64,000 bases of DNA from Moorena sp. SIOASIH (GTDB lineage: Bacteria > Cyanobacteriota > Cyanobacteriia > Cyanobacteriales > Coleofasciculaceae), in NCBI RefSeq assembly GCF_010671925.1, contig NZ_JAAHIH010000005.1, positions 372,001 to 436,000 of the forward strand. The letters run 5' to 3'. This document shows positions 46,915 through 56,454 of this stretch, one piece after another (positions within the stretch are counted from its first letter, which is position 1; every line of letters begins with the position of its first letter). Under the pieces are notes generated by a model. It made no database searches, was not told the origin of the DNA, and saw only the letters and a list, made by a program, of their open reading frames with translations. The position numbers and the translations under genes were made by a program.

Positions 46915-48439
46915 CAGGGCAAACGCATCTAAATTAGATTGACAAATAAGCAAAAATGTGCTTAGTAAACCCCAAGTTAAGTTGAGCACCAAATATGAGA
47001 TAATGAATTCATGACTGATTTTTAGGAAATCCTTAGCGTGTCTGACAAATAAAAAATGGTTTTATGCCCCCTTTAAAACCACCCGAAAAAGCGGATTATA
47101 CCAAAACTAAAAATAGGTTTTTAAAATCCCTTTTTTCTAACCATTTTGGAACATTGAATGACCCAAGATTAGACAGAAATAAACAGCATTTCTTAATAGA
47201 TATTATAGCGATCGCTATTTTAGCTGTCATCAGTGGAGCTGACGGATGGGTAGGAATTGAAACTTATGGGCAAGCTAAATTTGAATGGTTATCCGAATTT
47301 CTTGACTTACCAAATGGCATCCCGTCTCATGATACATTTAGTAGAGTTTTTGCCAGATTAAATCCCGAATAATTTCAACAATGTTTTTTAAATTGGGTTA
47401 ATTCAATCACTGAAAAACTAGGAGTAGAAGTTATAGCAATAGATGGCAAAACTCTGAAGCAATCTTATGACAGGAATCAAAAACAAAAAGCTTTACATAT
47501 AGTTAGTGCATGGTCTGACTCTCACAAATTAGTCTTAGGACAACATAAAGTTAATGAGAAATCCAATGAAATTACTGCTATACCTGCATTGATAGAAATG
47601 TTGTCAATTGAAGGAAGCATAATTACAATTGATGCTATGGGGTGTCAAAAAGAGATTACCTCCCTGATTTCTCATAAAAAAGCTGATTATATTTTGGGTT
47701 TAAAAGCTAATCAAAAACTTCTTTATGAAGAAGTCAAAACTTGGTTTGATTTAGCCATAGAATCTGGCTTTGTCGGAAAAGACTATAGTTATTATCAAGA
47801 AACAGAAAGTGGACATAATCGGATTGATAAAAGAGAAGTATGGGCAGTTCCTGTGTCTAGCTTACCCCGTGTTCCCAACCAGTCCCTCTGGACAGGATTA
47901 ACTACAATGGTGATGGTAAAGAGTGAGCGACGTTTATGGAATAAAACCACCACAGAAGTTCGTTTTTATGTAAGTAGCTTGGAAAATAATGCTAATAAAA
48001 TTGGTAAAGCTATTCGCAGTCATTGGGGGATTGAAAACAGCTTACATTGGACATTAGATGTCACATTTTATGAAGATAGTAGTCGTATTCGTAAAGATAA
48101 TTCTCCTGAAAACTTTGCTTTACTGCGTCGTTTAGCTTTAAATCTCATGAAACAAGAAACGACTTTTAAAGGAAGTTTAAGAATGAAACGCTATCGAGCA
48201 GCTATGGACAATAACTATTTAGTAAAGATTTTAGCATCTGCTAGTAAATAATTCTCGACTTTTCGGGAAACTCTAAAAATTAGCTGAACCATCGCCTAAA
48301 TTGATGAGTTAAAATGTCGGAAAATAACTGAGGAGGTGCTAGAAAATGTTTAGTGAGGTTAAATCTATTAATTGTTACTAGTTAAAAATCACAAATATAG
48401 ATTTTTGAAAACTTAGTTAAGTTAGATGCGTTTACCCTG
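46915..48439 (+). mobile_element. ISAs1-like insertion sequence, full length
   Basis: 1525 bp bounded by terminal inverted repeats CAGGGCAAACGCATCTAA (46915) and, at the right end, TTAGATGCGTTTACCCTG. No target-site duplication: the 10 nt on either side do not match. It adjoins an inverted partial copy on its left. Confidence 0.88.
47064..48251 (+). pseudogene. ISAs1-family DDE transposase with one in-frame stop
   Basis: 395-codon transposase: N-terminal LFSNHFGTLNDPRLDRNKQH and DIIAIAILAVISGADGW (domain DUF4338-like helper region), catalytic region VEVIAIDGKTLKQSYDR (first Asp), SIITIDAMGCQKEI (second Asp) and SHWGIENSLHWTLDVTFYED (Glu). A TAA at 47370-47372, after FARLNPE, breaks it; the frame continues unshifted with FQQCFLNWVNSI. 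Only this nonsense change is visible, so loss of function is recent or the stop is read through. Confidence 0.9.
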
Positions 48440-48714
48440 CCCCCATGAGCGACTGCATCAAGACAATGTCCTGACCTTCATGCGTAGTGCTATAATTGGC
48501 AATAATAGCTAGTCGCTAATTGTGTAGCTTTTTAGCTATCTATTATGGAAATTAAACTTGATGTTGTTGAATTGACGTTAACTTAGATAAATAAAAAGTT
48601 ATCGGCATTTAAACTGTCCGCTTCAATACCAGAGAAGAAAATTTCCTAACAATCAGCAATAGCAGCAATGCTACTACCGAATTTGGTTGTTACTTACCTA
48701 CAGGATTGTACAAA
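48440..48714. other. Region between the IS and the next small gene
   Basis: No gene recognised. Contains the word ATGCGTAGTGCTATA also found near 20748. Confidence 0.4.
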
Positions 48715-48975
48715 ATGGTACAAACTCGCAAAGCCCAACTGGGATGGAGTAACTCCCAACTAATGACAGCAATCTTGTGTCACTTTGTTTTTGATCCTAG
48801 TATCGAAAAGATTTATCTGCGCTGGTTGACAGATACTCGTCAACGTTTAGACTGTACCCAAGAAGAAATAGAAAAAGCTGTCTGGGATAGAAGACAATAT
48901 CAGGCACAAGTTAAGCGTCTAGAACTAAGTGAGAAAAAGGGTGAGCTAGTTAGCGAACCTAAAGTCTCTACCTAA
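48715..48975 (+). CDS. Hypothetical protein, possibly a gene fragment
   Basis: 86 residues from the ATG at 48715. Basic and helical: MVQTRKAQLGWSNSQLMTAI, FVFDPSIEKIYLRWLTDTRQ, with a charged tail. The sequence looks like real coding (YLRWLTDTRQRLDCTQEEIEKA style) but no family is recognised. It could be the end of a larger gene disrupted near the IS. Confidence 0.4.
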   Translation: MVQTRKAQLGWSNSQLMTAILCHFVFDPSIEKIYLRWLTDTRQRLDCTQEEIEKAVWDRRQYQAQVKRLELSEKKGELVSEPKVST

Positions 48976-49084
48976 TAGATACCCAGATAATGAGTCGTGA
49001 CCAATAAAAGAGTACCTTTCTGGAACCCTCCGATGATAATATTGGCCAGATAACCCAAATGCCAGTTCCTTCCAATGCTAACCA

Positions 49085-49951
49085 ATGCGCACTGACAGCC
49101 TATTTTATAAAGTGTTCCAAACCCTCCCTGGCACTCTCTTTGAACTCCTGGGAGACAGCTCTCAACTAGCCCAAAACTATACATTTAAGGCCATCGAACT
49201 CAAAGAACTCGCCAAACGCACCGACGGCGTATTTCTCCCCAAACGAGATGGCGACCCTATTTATTTTGTAGAAGTCCAATTTCAGAAAGATGAAGACTTG
49301 TACTACCGCCTGATGCAAGAAGTGTTTGTCTACTTGGGACAAAATCGTTGGCGACATGGCTGGCAAGCGGTAGTATTTTGGGCTAAGCGCAGCTTGGATA
49401 CAGGGATTCCCAGATGTTACGATGGCGAAGTCCAAACAGGATATCTGCGCTCACTTTACCTTGATGAAACTCCAGACACCTCAGACTCAATCGGATTGGG
49501 ACTGGTACGCCTGGTAGTAGAACCAGAGACCAATGTCCAACACAGAGTACGGCAACTAGAAAGATGTGCGAGGGCTCTACCAGTAGCACAGCAAAGAAAT
49601 GCGATAGAATTAGTAGAACAAGCCTTAGTCTATAAATTTCCTGAACGTCCTTGGAGGGAATTGGAAGCGATGTTTGGACTCACAGAATGGAAACAGACCA
49701 GATTTTATCGGGAAGTTAAGGCTGAAGGTCACCAAGAAGGTCATCAAGAAGGTCATCAAGAAGGTCGCATTACTGAAGCACAGATTTTGGTCATGCGTCT
49801 GCTGAAAAAACGATTCCCAGAAATGACCGAGGAAATAAACAACTTAGTTCAAGGTTTGTCTTTGTCAAATTTGGAAGGGTTAACAGATATTATTTTTGAG
49901 TTGAATAGTTGGGAAGATTTCTTGAGTTGGTTGTCACAGGTAGACCAATAA
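49085..49951 (+). CDS. Rpn-family/DUF2887 putative nuclease-related protein
   Basis: 288 residues. N-terminal DUF2887-like region: MRTDSLFYKVFQTLPGTLFE, FKAIELKELAKRTDGVFLP, and IYFVEVQFQKDEDLYYRL with the nuclease-like Glu-x-Gln. A tandem GHQEGHQEGHQEGR stretch (about 217-230) is a common feature in these proteins. The C-terminal ~60 residues are DUF4351 (LLKKRFPEMTEEINNLVQGL). Related in domain plan to 43043-43879, but not close in sequence. Function unknown. Confidence 0.88.
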   Translation: MRTDSLFYKVFQTLPGTLFELLGDSSQLAQNYTFKAIELKELAKRTDGVFLPKRDGDPIYFVEVQFQKDEDLYYRLMQEVFVYLGQNRWRHGWQAVVFWAKRSLDTGIPRCYDGEVQTGYLRSLYLDETPDTSDSIGLGLVRLVVEPETNVQHRVRQLERCARALPVAQQRNAIELVEQALVYKFPERPWRELEAMFGLTEWKQTRFYREVKAEGHQEGHQEGHQEGRITEAQILVMRLLKKRFPEMTEEINNLVQGLSLSNLEGLTDIIFELNSWEDFLSWLSQVDQ

Positions 49952-50268
49952 TGCTCACATGGAGTTGATACCACTCATACTCTAGAAATGCTGTGAAAAA
50001 AAAACCCAACTTTACAATGCCTTGAACAGCTGGTTAAGTCAAGTCTGCCCTTGGAGCTATCAGGGCCATCTGACGACTTGCCTGTGAAAGCGTTGTGATT
50101 GGTTCTTGAGGGGGCATTGAACCCCCGGGTGGAACCGCGCATTCCTCTCACACCAAATCAAAGATTATGGTGTGAGGCTCCTGCTAAACTAGCTGATCTT
50201 CCCTATCTCCGAAATCAGTGAAGCGTGTTGATCAAGCTCAAGGGTGAAGCTCAAGGGTGAGCTTCGGT
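49952..50268. other. Intergenic downstream of tsf, with hairpins
   Basis: Three inverted repeats on the tsf-downstream side: 50246-50265 (GAAGCTCA/TGAGCTTC), 50147-50176 (CTCACACCA/TGGTGTGAG) and 50109-50126 (GGGGG/CCCCC). No gene. Confidence 0.5.
50246..50265 (-). terminator. Hairpin just after tsf
   Basis: Perfect 8-bp stem GAAGCTCA/TGAGCTTC with a 4-nt loop, a few bases past the tsf stop codon. No U tract follows on the minus strand. Confidence 0.4.
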
Positions 50269-50922
50269 TTAAGAACCCATTTGGGCAGCAACTTCTTCAG
50301 CAAAGTTGCTTTCTTCCTTTTCTATACCTTCACCCAAGACGTAGCGAGTGAAGCGACGCACTTGGATGTTTTCACCCAACTGGGCAACACATTGCTTGAC
50401 TAATTCTGCCACTGTGATGCTTTGATCACGAATGTAAGGTTGATCCATCAACGAGAGTTCTTTAAGGCGTTTGTCAATCCGACCCTGAACAATTTTCTCT
50501 TTGATGTTTTCTGGCTTTTTGCCTAGGTCATCCCTACCCATTTCAATGTCTTTTTCTTTTTGAACAATCTCTTGAGGAATGTCATCGACCTTCACGTATT
50601 CAACGTTAGGGCAAGCTGCCACTTGCATGGCGACGTTCTTGACTAGGGTCTGGAACTCGTCGCGGCGGGCAACAAAATCGGTCTCGCAGTTAATTTCTAC
50701 GAGTACACCGACTCGACCACCAGTGTGGATGTAGCTGCCGATAATTCCTTCTGCTGCCACACGACCGGATTTTTTCTCAGCTGAGGTAATGCCTTTTTTC
50801 CGCAGCCATTCTATAGCTTTGGTCGTGTCTCCGTCGCTTTGTACGAGAGCTTTTTTGCAATCCATCATGCCAGCGCCGGTTTTTTCCCGTAGCTCTTTGA
50901 CAAGTTGTGCTGAAATTGCCAT
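50269..50922 (-). CDS. tsf: Translation elongation factor Ts
   Basis: 217 residues, the guanine nucleotide exchange factor for EF-Tu in the cytoplasm. MAISAQLVKELREKTGAGMM is the standard N-terminal UBA-like domain; CETDFVARRDEFQTLVKNVA contains the TDFVAR motif that contacts EF-Tu. The length is that of the short cyanobacterial form. The start is set at the ATG ending at 50922, excluding an 18-codon leader. Operon with rpsB, 160 nt upstream. Confidence 0.98.
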   Translation of the reverse strand: MAISAQLVKELREKTGAGMMDCKKALVQSDGDTTKAIEWLRKKGITSAEKKSGRVAAEGIIGSYIHTGGRVGVLVEINCETDFVARRDEFQTLVKNVAMQVAACPNVEYVKVDDIPQEIVQKEKDIEMGRDDLGKKPENIKEKIVQGRIDKRLKELSLMDQPYIRDQSITVAELVKQCVAQLGENIQVRRFTRYVLGEGIEKEESNFAEEVAAQMGS

Positions 50923-51081
50923 GTTGTTTTTGTTCCTACTGTTAGTGAAACTGATTACACCGTGATATCTTCCCACACTACTCGATCCGTGAGTATGGGC
51001 TTACCAGCCCACTCTGAAAACTAGTTGATTTTTATCAAAGCATAAATTTCAGAGTGGGGCTTCAAGGTCGAAGACAACTAA

Positions 51082-51912
51082 CTATTCTTCCTCAGTATTC
51101 TGGTTATCTCCTAGATCTTGGGATTCAATTTGCTCACTTTGTTCAGTCTCTTGAATTTGTTCCTCGTCTGGGAACTCCTCTAATCCATCTTCAAATTCTT
51201 CGTATTCGTATTCCTCTGCCGCATCTAGCTGACCATGACGGCCTTCGTAAATGGCATCAGCCAGTTTACCTATGATTAGCTTAATCGACCGGATCGCATC
51301 GTCATTAGCTGGAATCGGAATATCGGCTAAATCAGGGTCGCAGTTTGTATCTAATAGTGATACAATCGGTAGACTTAGCTTTTCACATTCCAAAATAGCG
51401 TTGTACTCCCGCTTTTGGTCTATGATTATGACTATGTCGGGAACCTTACGCATCATTTTGATGCCACCTAGATACTTCTGAAGCTTGCCTAGTTCCCGAC
51501 GCAGCATAGAGCCTTCTTTTTTTGGCAGTAAGTCAAGGGCACCACTGGTTTCCCGACGCTCTAAATCTTTCAGTCGCTCCACCCTGGTCTTAATTGTCTC
51601 CCAGTTGGTGAGCATACCACCTAGCCAGCGCTGGTTGACATAGTAGGCACCACAACGGCTTGCCTCTTGGGCAATAATTCCAGCAGCTTGCCGCTTAGTA
51701 CCCACAAACAGAAATCTTTTGCCCTGCTCTGATGAGGTCCGGATATAGTGATAAGCGTCCTCCATCAGCTGAGCTGTCTGTACCAAGTCAATGATGTGGA
51801 CCCCATTGCGAGCAGTGTAAATGTAAGGATCCATCTTGGGGTTCCATCGGCGAGTCTGGTGACCAAAGTGAACCCCTGACTCTAGCATTTCAGCTAAAGA
51901 AACTACAGGCAT
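51082..51912 (-). CDS. rpsB: 30S ribosomal protein S2
   Basis: 276 residues. MPVVSLAEMLESGVHFGHQT and RWNPKMDPYIYTARNGVHII are signature S2 sequences; the core runs to about residue 235, followed by an acidic Glu/Gln-rich tail (about 40 residues), common in cyanobacterial S2. The ATG has TAGGAG about 10 nt upstream. First gene of the rpsB-tsf operon. Confidence 0.98.
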   Translation of the reverse strand: MPVVSLAEMLESGVHFGHQTRRWNPKMDPYIYTARNGVHIIDLVQTAQLMEDAYHYIRTSSEQGKRFLFVGTKRQAAGIIAQEASRCGAYYVNQRWLGGMLTNWETIKTRVERLKDLERRETSGALDLLPKKEGSMLRRELGKLQKYLGGIKMMRKVPDIVIIIDQKREYNAILECEKLSLPIVSLLDTNCDPDLADIPIPANDDAIRSIKLIIGKLADAIYEGRHGQLDAAEEYEYEEFEDGLEEFPDEEQIQETEQSEQIESQDLGDNQNTEEE

Positions 51913-51944
51913 AATTTTTCAACTCCTAATTCGGGTTTAACCTC

Positions 51945-51988
51945 CATCCAGGTGGATTTCCCTTTAGAAACACCCGAAACCCTGGATG
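51945..51988 (-). promoter_or_regulatory. Hairpin in the rpsB leader
   Basis: CATCCAGG and CCTGGATG form a perfect 8-bp stem with a 28-nt loop, ending about 30 nt before the rpsB start. rpsB leaders are autoregulated by S2 in some bacteria; whether this one is cannot be told. Confidence 0.4.
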
Positions 51989-52327
<339 letters not shown>

Positions 52328-53554
52328 TTACCCTACGACTACACGGGGTAGTCGGTGCTTAAAACCACAAATAATTTCCCAGGAAATGGTGCCTAAAGAC
52401 ATAGCCCAGTCATCTGCTGAGATTTGCTCTTCCCCATCCTGTCCAATTAAGGTAACAATTTCCCCAACTTGTATATTAGGAATATCACTAACATCCAACA
52501 TGAGCTGATCCATTGTAATTGCGCCAATCTGAGGAACTTGCTGCCCTCGGATGATGACATTGATGCGATTGGAGAGATTTCGGGGAACACCGTCAGCATA
52601 GCCAATACCGACTACGGCTAGACGCATCTGTCGATTTGAAATAAATTGATGGCCATAGCTGATACCAGTGCCAGGCGGAATAGTTTTAATTTGGGTGATC
52701 CGGGCTTTTACCTGCATCACTGGCTTAAGGTGAATAACATTTTGAAGGTGCTCTGCTGGGTAGAGACCATAGACGGCTAATCCTACACGCACCCAATCGT
52801 AGTGCAATGCTGAGTCGGTTAAGGTTGCAGCGGAATTCGCTAAGTGTAATCGGGGTGGAGTTATGCCACCAGCCTGCAATTGTGCGATCGCGTTTTTAAA
52901 CCTTTGATGCTGCTGTCTCATCACTGTGGGGTCAGGACTATCAGCAGTAGCTAGATGGGAATAGACACTAGCTATTTCCAAGTTAGGTAATTGTTGGACT
53001 AGGCGTACAAACTCGATGGCATCTTGCCAAGGCATTCCCAACCGGGACATTCCTGTATCTAGTTTCAGATGCACTGGCAGGGTTTGGTTTAGACCACTCA
53101 AGGTTTCCGAAAACACTAAAGCTTGTTGAGGATTACACAGAGTTGGTTCCAATTGCCAGTGAGTGATCGCTTTGACTTGTTCTGGGGTATTAGTCGCTCC
53201 CAACAAGAGTATAGTGGCCTTAATTCCCCCTTGCCTGAGTTGAATGCCCTCTGGGACAGTAGCAACACATAGCCCCCCAGCACCAGCCTCTATAGCTGTG
53301 CGGGCAACGGTTAGAGCACCATGGCCATAGGCATCGGCTTTCACCACTGCCATTAGTTGGGTAGGATGGCGCAAAAGCTGCTGTATTTGCCGCAAATTTT
53401 GATAAAGAGCAACTTGATCAATTTCGGCCCAGGCTCGTTGGCGTAATCCAGGATATAACGGGTCAGTTAGGCAGTCAGTATCATCCCCTAGGATTTGTGT
53501 CACAGATTCCGACTGTAATGGTGTTATACCAAGCCTCTGCTGAAGCTCTCCCAT
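52328..53554 (-). CDS. alr: Alanine racemase
   Basis: 408 residues. PLP enzyme interconverting L- and D-alanine for peptidoglycan. PLP-Lys72 lies in MAVVKADAYGHG; the second catalytic residue, Tyr, lies in GTGISYGHQF; GIGYADGVPRN and DVSDIPNIQVGEIVTLIG are conserved. N-terminal extension of about 35 residues (ELQQRLGITPLQSESV...) precedes the usual start region RAWAEIDQVAL; the true start could be later than the ATG at 53554. Monocistronic, divergent from ppa. Confidence 0.96.
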   Translation of the reverse strand: MGELQQRLGITPLQSESVTQILGDDTDCLTDPLYPGLRQRAWAEIDQVALYQNLRQIQQLLRHPTQLMAVVKADAYGHGALTVARTAIEAGAGGLCVATVPEGIQLRQGGIKATILLLGATNTPEQVKAITHWQLEPTLCNPQQALVFSETLSGLNQTLPVHLKLDTGMSRLGMPWQDAIEFVRLVQQLPNLEIASVYSHLATADSPDPTVMRQQHQRFKNAIAQLQAGGITPPRLHLANSAATLTDSALHYDWVRVGLAVYGLYPAEHLQNVIHLKPVMQVKARITQIKTIPPGTGISYGHQFISNRQMRLAVVGIGYADGVPRNLSNRINVIIRGQQVPQIGAITMDQLMLDVSDIPNIQVGEIVTLIGQDGEEQISADDWAMSLGTISWEIICGFKHRLPRVVVG

Positions 53555-53853
53555 AGGACTTCACTCCTCAATCACTCAGACATTACACACTCACACATTA
53601 AACACTATAGGTCCAATGGCGCTTTTAAAAGTTGCTGTGAGATGTCACAATGTTGCACGGGGCTATTAGTTCAATATAGCTGGCATTGAACGGCACCCTG
53701 CTCAGGATAATCTGATCGGTTGGCTATTCTACCTACCTAAAAAATCCTGAACTATGGGATTTGTCTGGGTAAGTATTAAAGCAGCTATTAGGATGTCTTA
53801 AGCACTAAAGATGAGATAACCCACATCTGCTGTTTTTTTGAAACATATAGTTC
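53555..53853. other. Divergent alr-ppa promoter region
   Basis: About 300 nt serving both genes. No motif could be assigned with confidence. Confidence 0.4.
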
Positions 53854-54366
53854 ATGGATTTATCAAAGATTCCTGCTCAACCTAAACCAGGTCTGATCAA
53901 CGTTTTAATTGAAATTCCCGCAGGTAGTAAAAATAAGTATGAGTTTGACAAGGATCTAGAAGCCTTTGCCCTTGACCGGGTACTTTATGCATCGGTACAC
54001 TACCCCTATGATTACGGCTTTGTGCCTAACACTCTAGCAGATGATGGTGATCCTCTTGATGGTATGGTCATAATGGATCAACCTACGTTCCCTGGTTGTG
54101 TCATTACCGCTAGACCAATCGGGATGCTAGAAATGATCGATGGAGGTGATCGGGATGAAAAAATTCTGTGTGTTCCTGACAAGGATCCTCGCTACGCTGA
54201 GGTAAAAACTCTCCAAGATATAGCGTCCCATCGGTTGGATGAGATTGCTGAATTTTTCAACACATACAAAAATCTGGAAAAGAAAGTCACCGAAATTCTA
54301 GGATGGAAAGATGTTGATCAGGTAATGCCTTTGGTGGAAGAGTCGATCAAAAACTATAACAAGTAG
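53854..54366 (+). CDS. ppa: Inorganic pyrophosphatase (family I, soluble)
   Basis: 170 residues. Mg-dependent hydrolysis of pyrophosphate, driving biosynthetic reactions in the cytoplasm. Active-site signature DDGDPLDGMV (three Asp), plus PYDYGFVPNT and DRDEKILCVP, all intact. Followed by a strong terminator at 54377-54420, so monocistronic. Confidence 0.98.
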   Translation: MDLSKIPAQPKPGLINVLIEIPAGSKNKYEFDKDLEAFALDRVLYASVHYPYDYGFVPNTLADDGDPLDGMVIMDQPTFPGCVITARPIGMLEMIDGGDRDEKILCVPDKDPRYAEVKTLQDIASHRLDEIAEFFNTYKNLEKKVTEILGWKDVDQVMPLVEESIKNYNK

Positions 54367-54376
54367 GGACTGATCA

Positions 54377-54420
54377 AGTGGGAACTCATCTCACCGATGA
54401 GTTCCACTAGAATTTTTTTT
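54377..54420 (+). terminator. Rho-independent terminator of ppa
   Basis: GTGGGAACTCATC and GATGAGTTCCAC pair over 12 bp (one bulged G) around TCACC, then AGAATTTTTTTT. Starts 11 nt after the ppa stop. Confidence 0.93.
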
Positions 54421-54760
54421 CTTAGGCTAATGGTTGATGCTAGAAAGCTAGCAAGGCGATTAGCCATTCTCTGTTTTAAGGGCAAGCATAACAAAAAATC
54501 ACCCAACCTTACTAGAGTAGGGTCAGGGAGTGATACCAACAGAAGCTCAAAGATATTATTTTTAGGGAGATAATCGGGTGAGGATGGGATGGGGTGAGCA
54601 ATTATACTTGGTATGGGCATACACTGAGCTTTTGGTTTAGCTGTCGAGGTTAAGCTATAAGGAAATGGGCTGACTTGCGATAAATGAAAGCTGACCGATC
54701 AAGGGATAACCGATGCTTTACCAGTTCCCATTCTAATTGATTGAATTAATTTGATGCGTT

Positions 54761-54776
54761 TGTGACATAGGTCACA
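54761..54776. promoter_or_regulatory. CRP/SyCRP1-type binding palindrome
   Basis: TGTGACATAGGTCACA matches TGTGA-N6-TCACA exactly. It lies about 300 nt upstream of the metallo-hydrolase-like gene. Confidence 0.6.
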
Positions 54777-54813
54777 AACTGTTTGTTCCTAAATCCGTTA
54801 AAATTAACAAACA

Positions 54814-54843
54814 CTTAAGATACAGTTAAGAAACAGCATAACT
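54814..54843. promoter_or_regulatory. Tandem 11-bp repeat, OmpR/PhoB-type operator candidate
   Basis: CTTAAGAT-ACA-GTTAAGAA-ACA-GCATAACT: two good and one weak 8-bp units spaced by ACA, the 11-bp pitch of PhoB-family operators. Does not match the cyanobacterial pho box closely. Confidence 0.35.
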
Positions 54844-55082
54844 GATTCATAACCCGTCTAGGGGGGCTGAACGGTTCCTAATTAGAGATCTTACTACATT
54901 ACTGGGGCTGTTGTGGTTGCTTTACCCCATCTAATTAGTCTTGATGTATGCAATCCACCCACTTTAACAAAAATTAGTGGTTAACCACAGATGGTTACTT
55001 AATATTACCCGAGTATCCTCTAGTGGGAATCTACCAATGGGAATAATTCCTAACTTAGGCTCACTTAATTCATAGATTCAAG

Positions 55083-55985
55083 ATGCAAAATCTAGTAGCA
55101 CCCAAACTAGGCAACTATAAGGCTACACCCAGCCTAAACAATGGCACTGGAGGGGACATGAGCGTCCGATTTTGGGGCGTTAGGGGTCAAATTTCTGCTC
55201 CTGGGACAGATACCATTCGCTATGGTGGCAATACATCTTGTGTAGAGATGCGTGTTGGTAGAAAACGCTTAATTTTTGATGGTGGAAGTGGTTTACGGGT
55301 GCTGGGAAATCATTGGCTTAAGCAAATGCCCATAGAAGCTCACATTTTTTTTTCCCATAGCAATTGGGACAGCATTCAAGGGTTTCCCTTTTTTACTCCT
55401 GCGTTTATTCCTGGTAACTGTTTTCATATCTATGGAGCAGCAGCACCTGATGGGGCATCCATCGAACAGTGTCTAGGTCAGCAAATGATTCCTCCAAATT
55501 TTCCAGTGCCCCTTCAGGTCATGCAGTCAGATCTGAAATTTCATGGGCTGAGGTCAGGTCATACAGTAACCCTAGATGATGTAACTGTGGATGCTGTCCT
55601 TCTTAATGACTCACATCAAGCAATGGGTTATCGGGTAAACTGGCAGGGATATGCTGTTGTGTACGCCACTACTCACTCCCATGGTTGGGGTGGCATTGAT
55701 GAAAATCTACGATACCTATGCCGTCAGGCAGATTTGCTAATTTTGGATGCTCCCTTTCCCTTCACAGGAGATGATCTGCCTAATTATTCACCTTTGATTT
55801 GGCAAGATCAGCGTTGGCAAACTGGGATAGCAACGGCAAAGGTGGCAGGTGTTAAGCACATAGTTATGTCTCGTTATCATCCTGACTATAATGATGATTA
55901 TCTCGACACACTAGAAAAGCAACTCCAGTCTTTCTATCCTAATCACTTACTGGCTCGCGAGGGGATGGTTTTGTCTGTGTGTTGA
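55083..55985 (+). CDS. Metallo-beta-lactamase-fold protein with degenerate metal site
   Basis: 300 residues of the MBL fold: MSVRFWGVRGQISAPGTDTI, RYGGNTSCVEMRVGRKRLIF and DGGSGLR are typical. The metal motif normally SHTHWDHIQGFPFF reads SHSNWDSIQGFPFF, replacing two of the histidine ligands, and the usual YATDxEH is YATTHSH. So the protein may have lost hydrolase activity and act as a sensor or scaffold. The true start may be the ATG at 55158, which has GGAGGGG about 3 nt upstream; the chosen ATG adds 25 residues. A CRP-type site is upstream. Confidence 0.85.
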   Translation: MQNLVAPKLGNYKATPSLNNGTGGDMSVRFWGVRGQISAPGTDTIRYGGNTSCVEMRVGRKRLIFDGGSGLRVLGNHWLKQMPIEAHIFFSHSNWDSIQGFPFFTPAFIPGNCFHIYGAAAPDGASIEQCLGQQMIPPNFPVPLQVMQSDLKFHGLRSGHTVTLDDVTVDAVLLNDSHQAMGYRVNWQGYAVVYATTHSHGWGGIDENLRYLCRQADLLILDAPFPFTGDDLPNYSPLIWQDQRWQTGIATAKVAGVKHIVMSRYHPDYNDDYLDTLEKQLQSFYPNHLLAREGMVLSVC

Positions 55986-56141
55986 AGGGTAATGGTTATT
56001 AGGTATGACTATAGTGCTGGAATTTTAGCGGAATTTATGGAATTATATTGCTAACTATAAGGTTTTTGCCTTAACAGCTGTTGGGAAAACATGAGCAAAT
56101 TGGTCCCAATAGAAGTAGATAGTGTTGATATTCCCCAGAGT

Positions 56142-56262
56142 GTGTTCGCGTAGCGGCTGTTCGGTGAGCATCCCGTTTATCCCACTGGCGAGGCGCGATG
56201 AAGCGAACGCGCCCCGCGTGGCCTACGGCCTCAGCTTCCGCTAAAAGCGAACGCTGTTGGTT
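56142..56262. repeat. Dispersed palindromic repeat block
   Basis: Modules GTTCGCGTAGCGG, GCGATGAAGCGAACGCGCCC, CGTGGCCTACGGCC and CTTCCGCTAAAAGCGA; inverted relative to the copy at 45510-45570. Confidence 0.8.
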
Positions 56263-56454
56263 ATTACTCCCTTTCGGGGTAATGATACTGAACGCAATGG
56301 TTCACCCTGGTGGTTGTTGGTTACTGGAAATCCGTCTAGTTAAGTTTTCGATTAGATTAGCGCAATAGTTTAATAGATATCGCTATAGTTTAGCAGTCGT
56401 CCTGTCAGGTAAATATATTTCGCAATAATTTTAAAGTATTTTTTAACAAAACTC

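Larger units (their letters stand above)
54421..55082. other. Long intergenic region with regulatory-looking motifs
   Basis: No gene recognised. Holds a CRP-type palindrome (54761-54776) and a tandem 11-bp repeat (54814-54843), about 300-240 nt upstream of the next gene. Confidence 0.5.

Noticed and set aside
54814..54843. Cyanobacterial pho box
   Set aside because: Units differ from the PyTTAAPyPy(T/A) consensus in the later positions; kept only as a generic OmpR/PhoB-type candidate.
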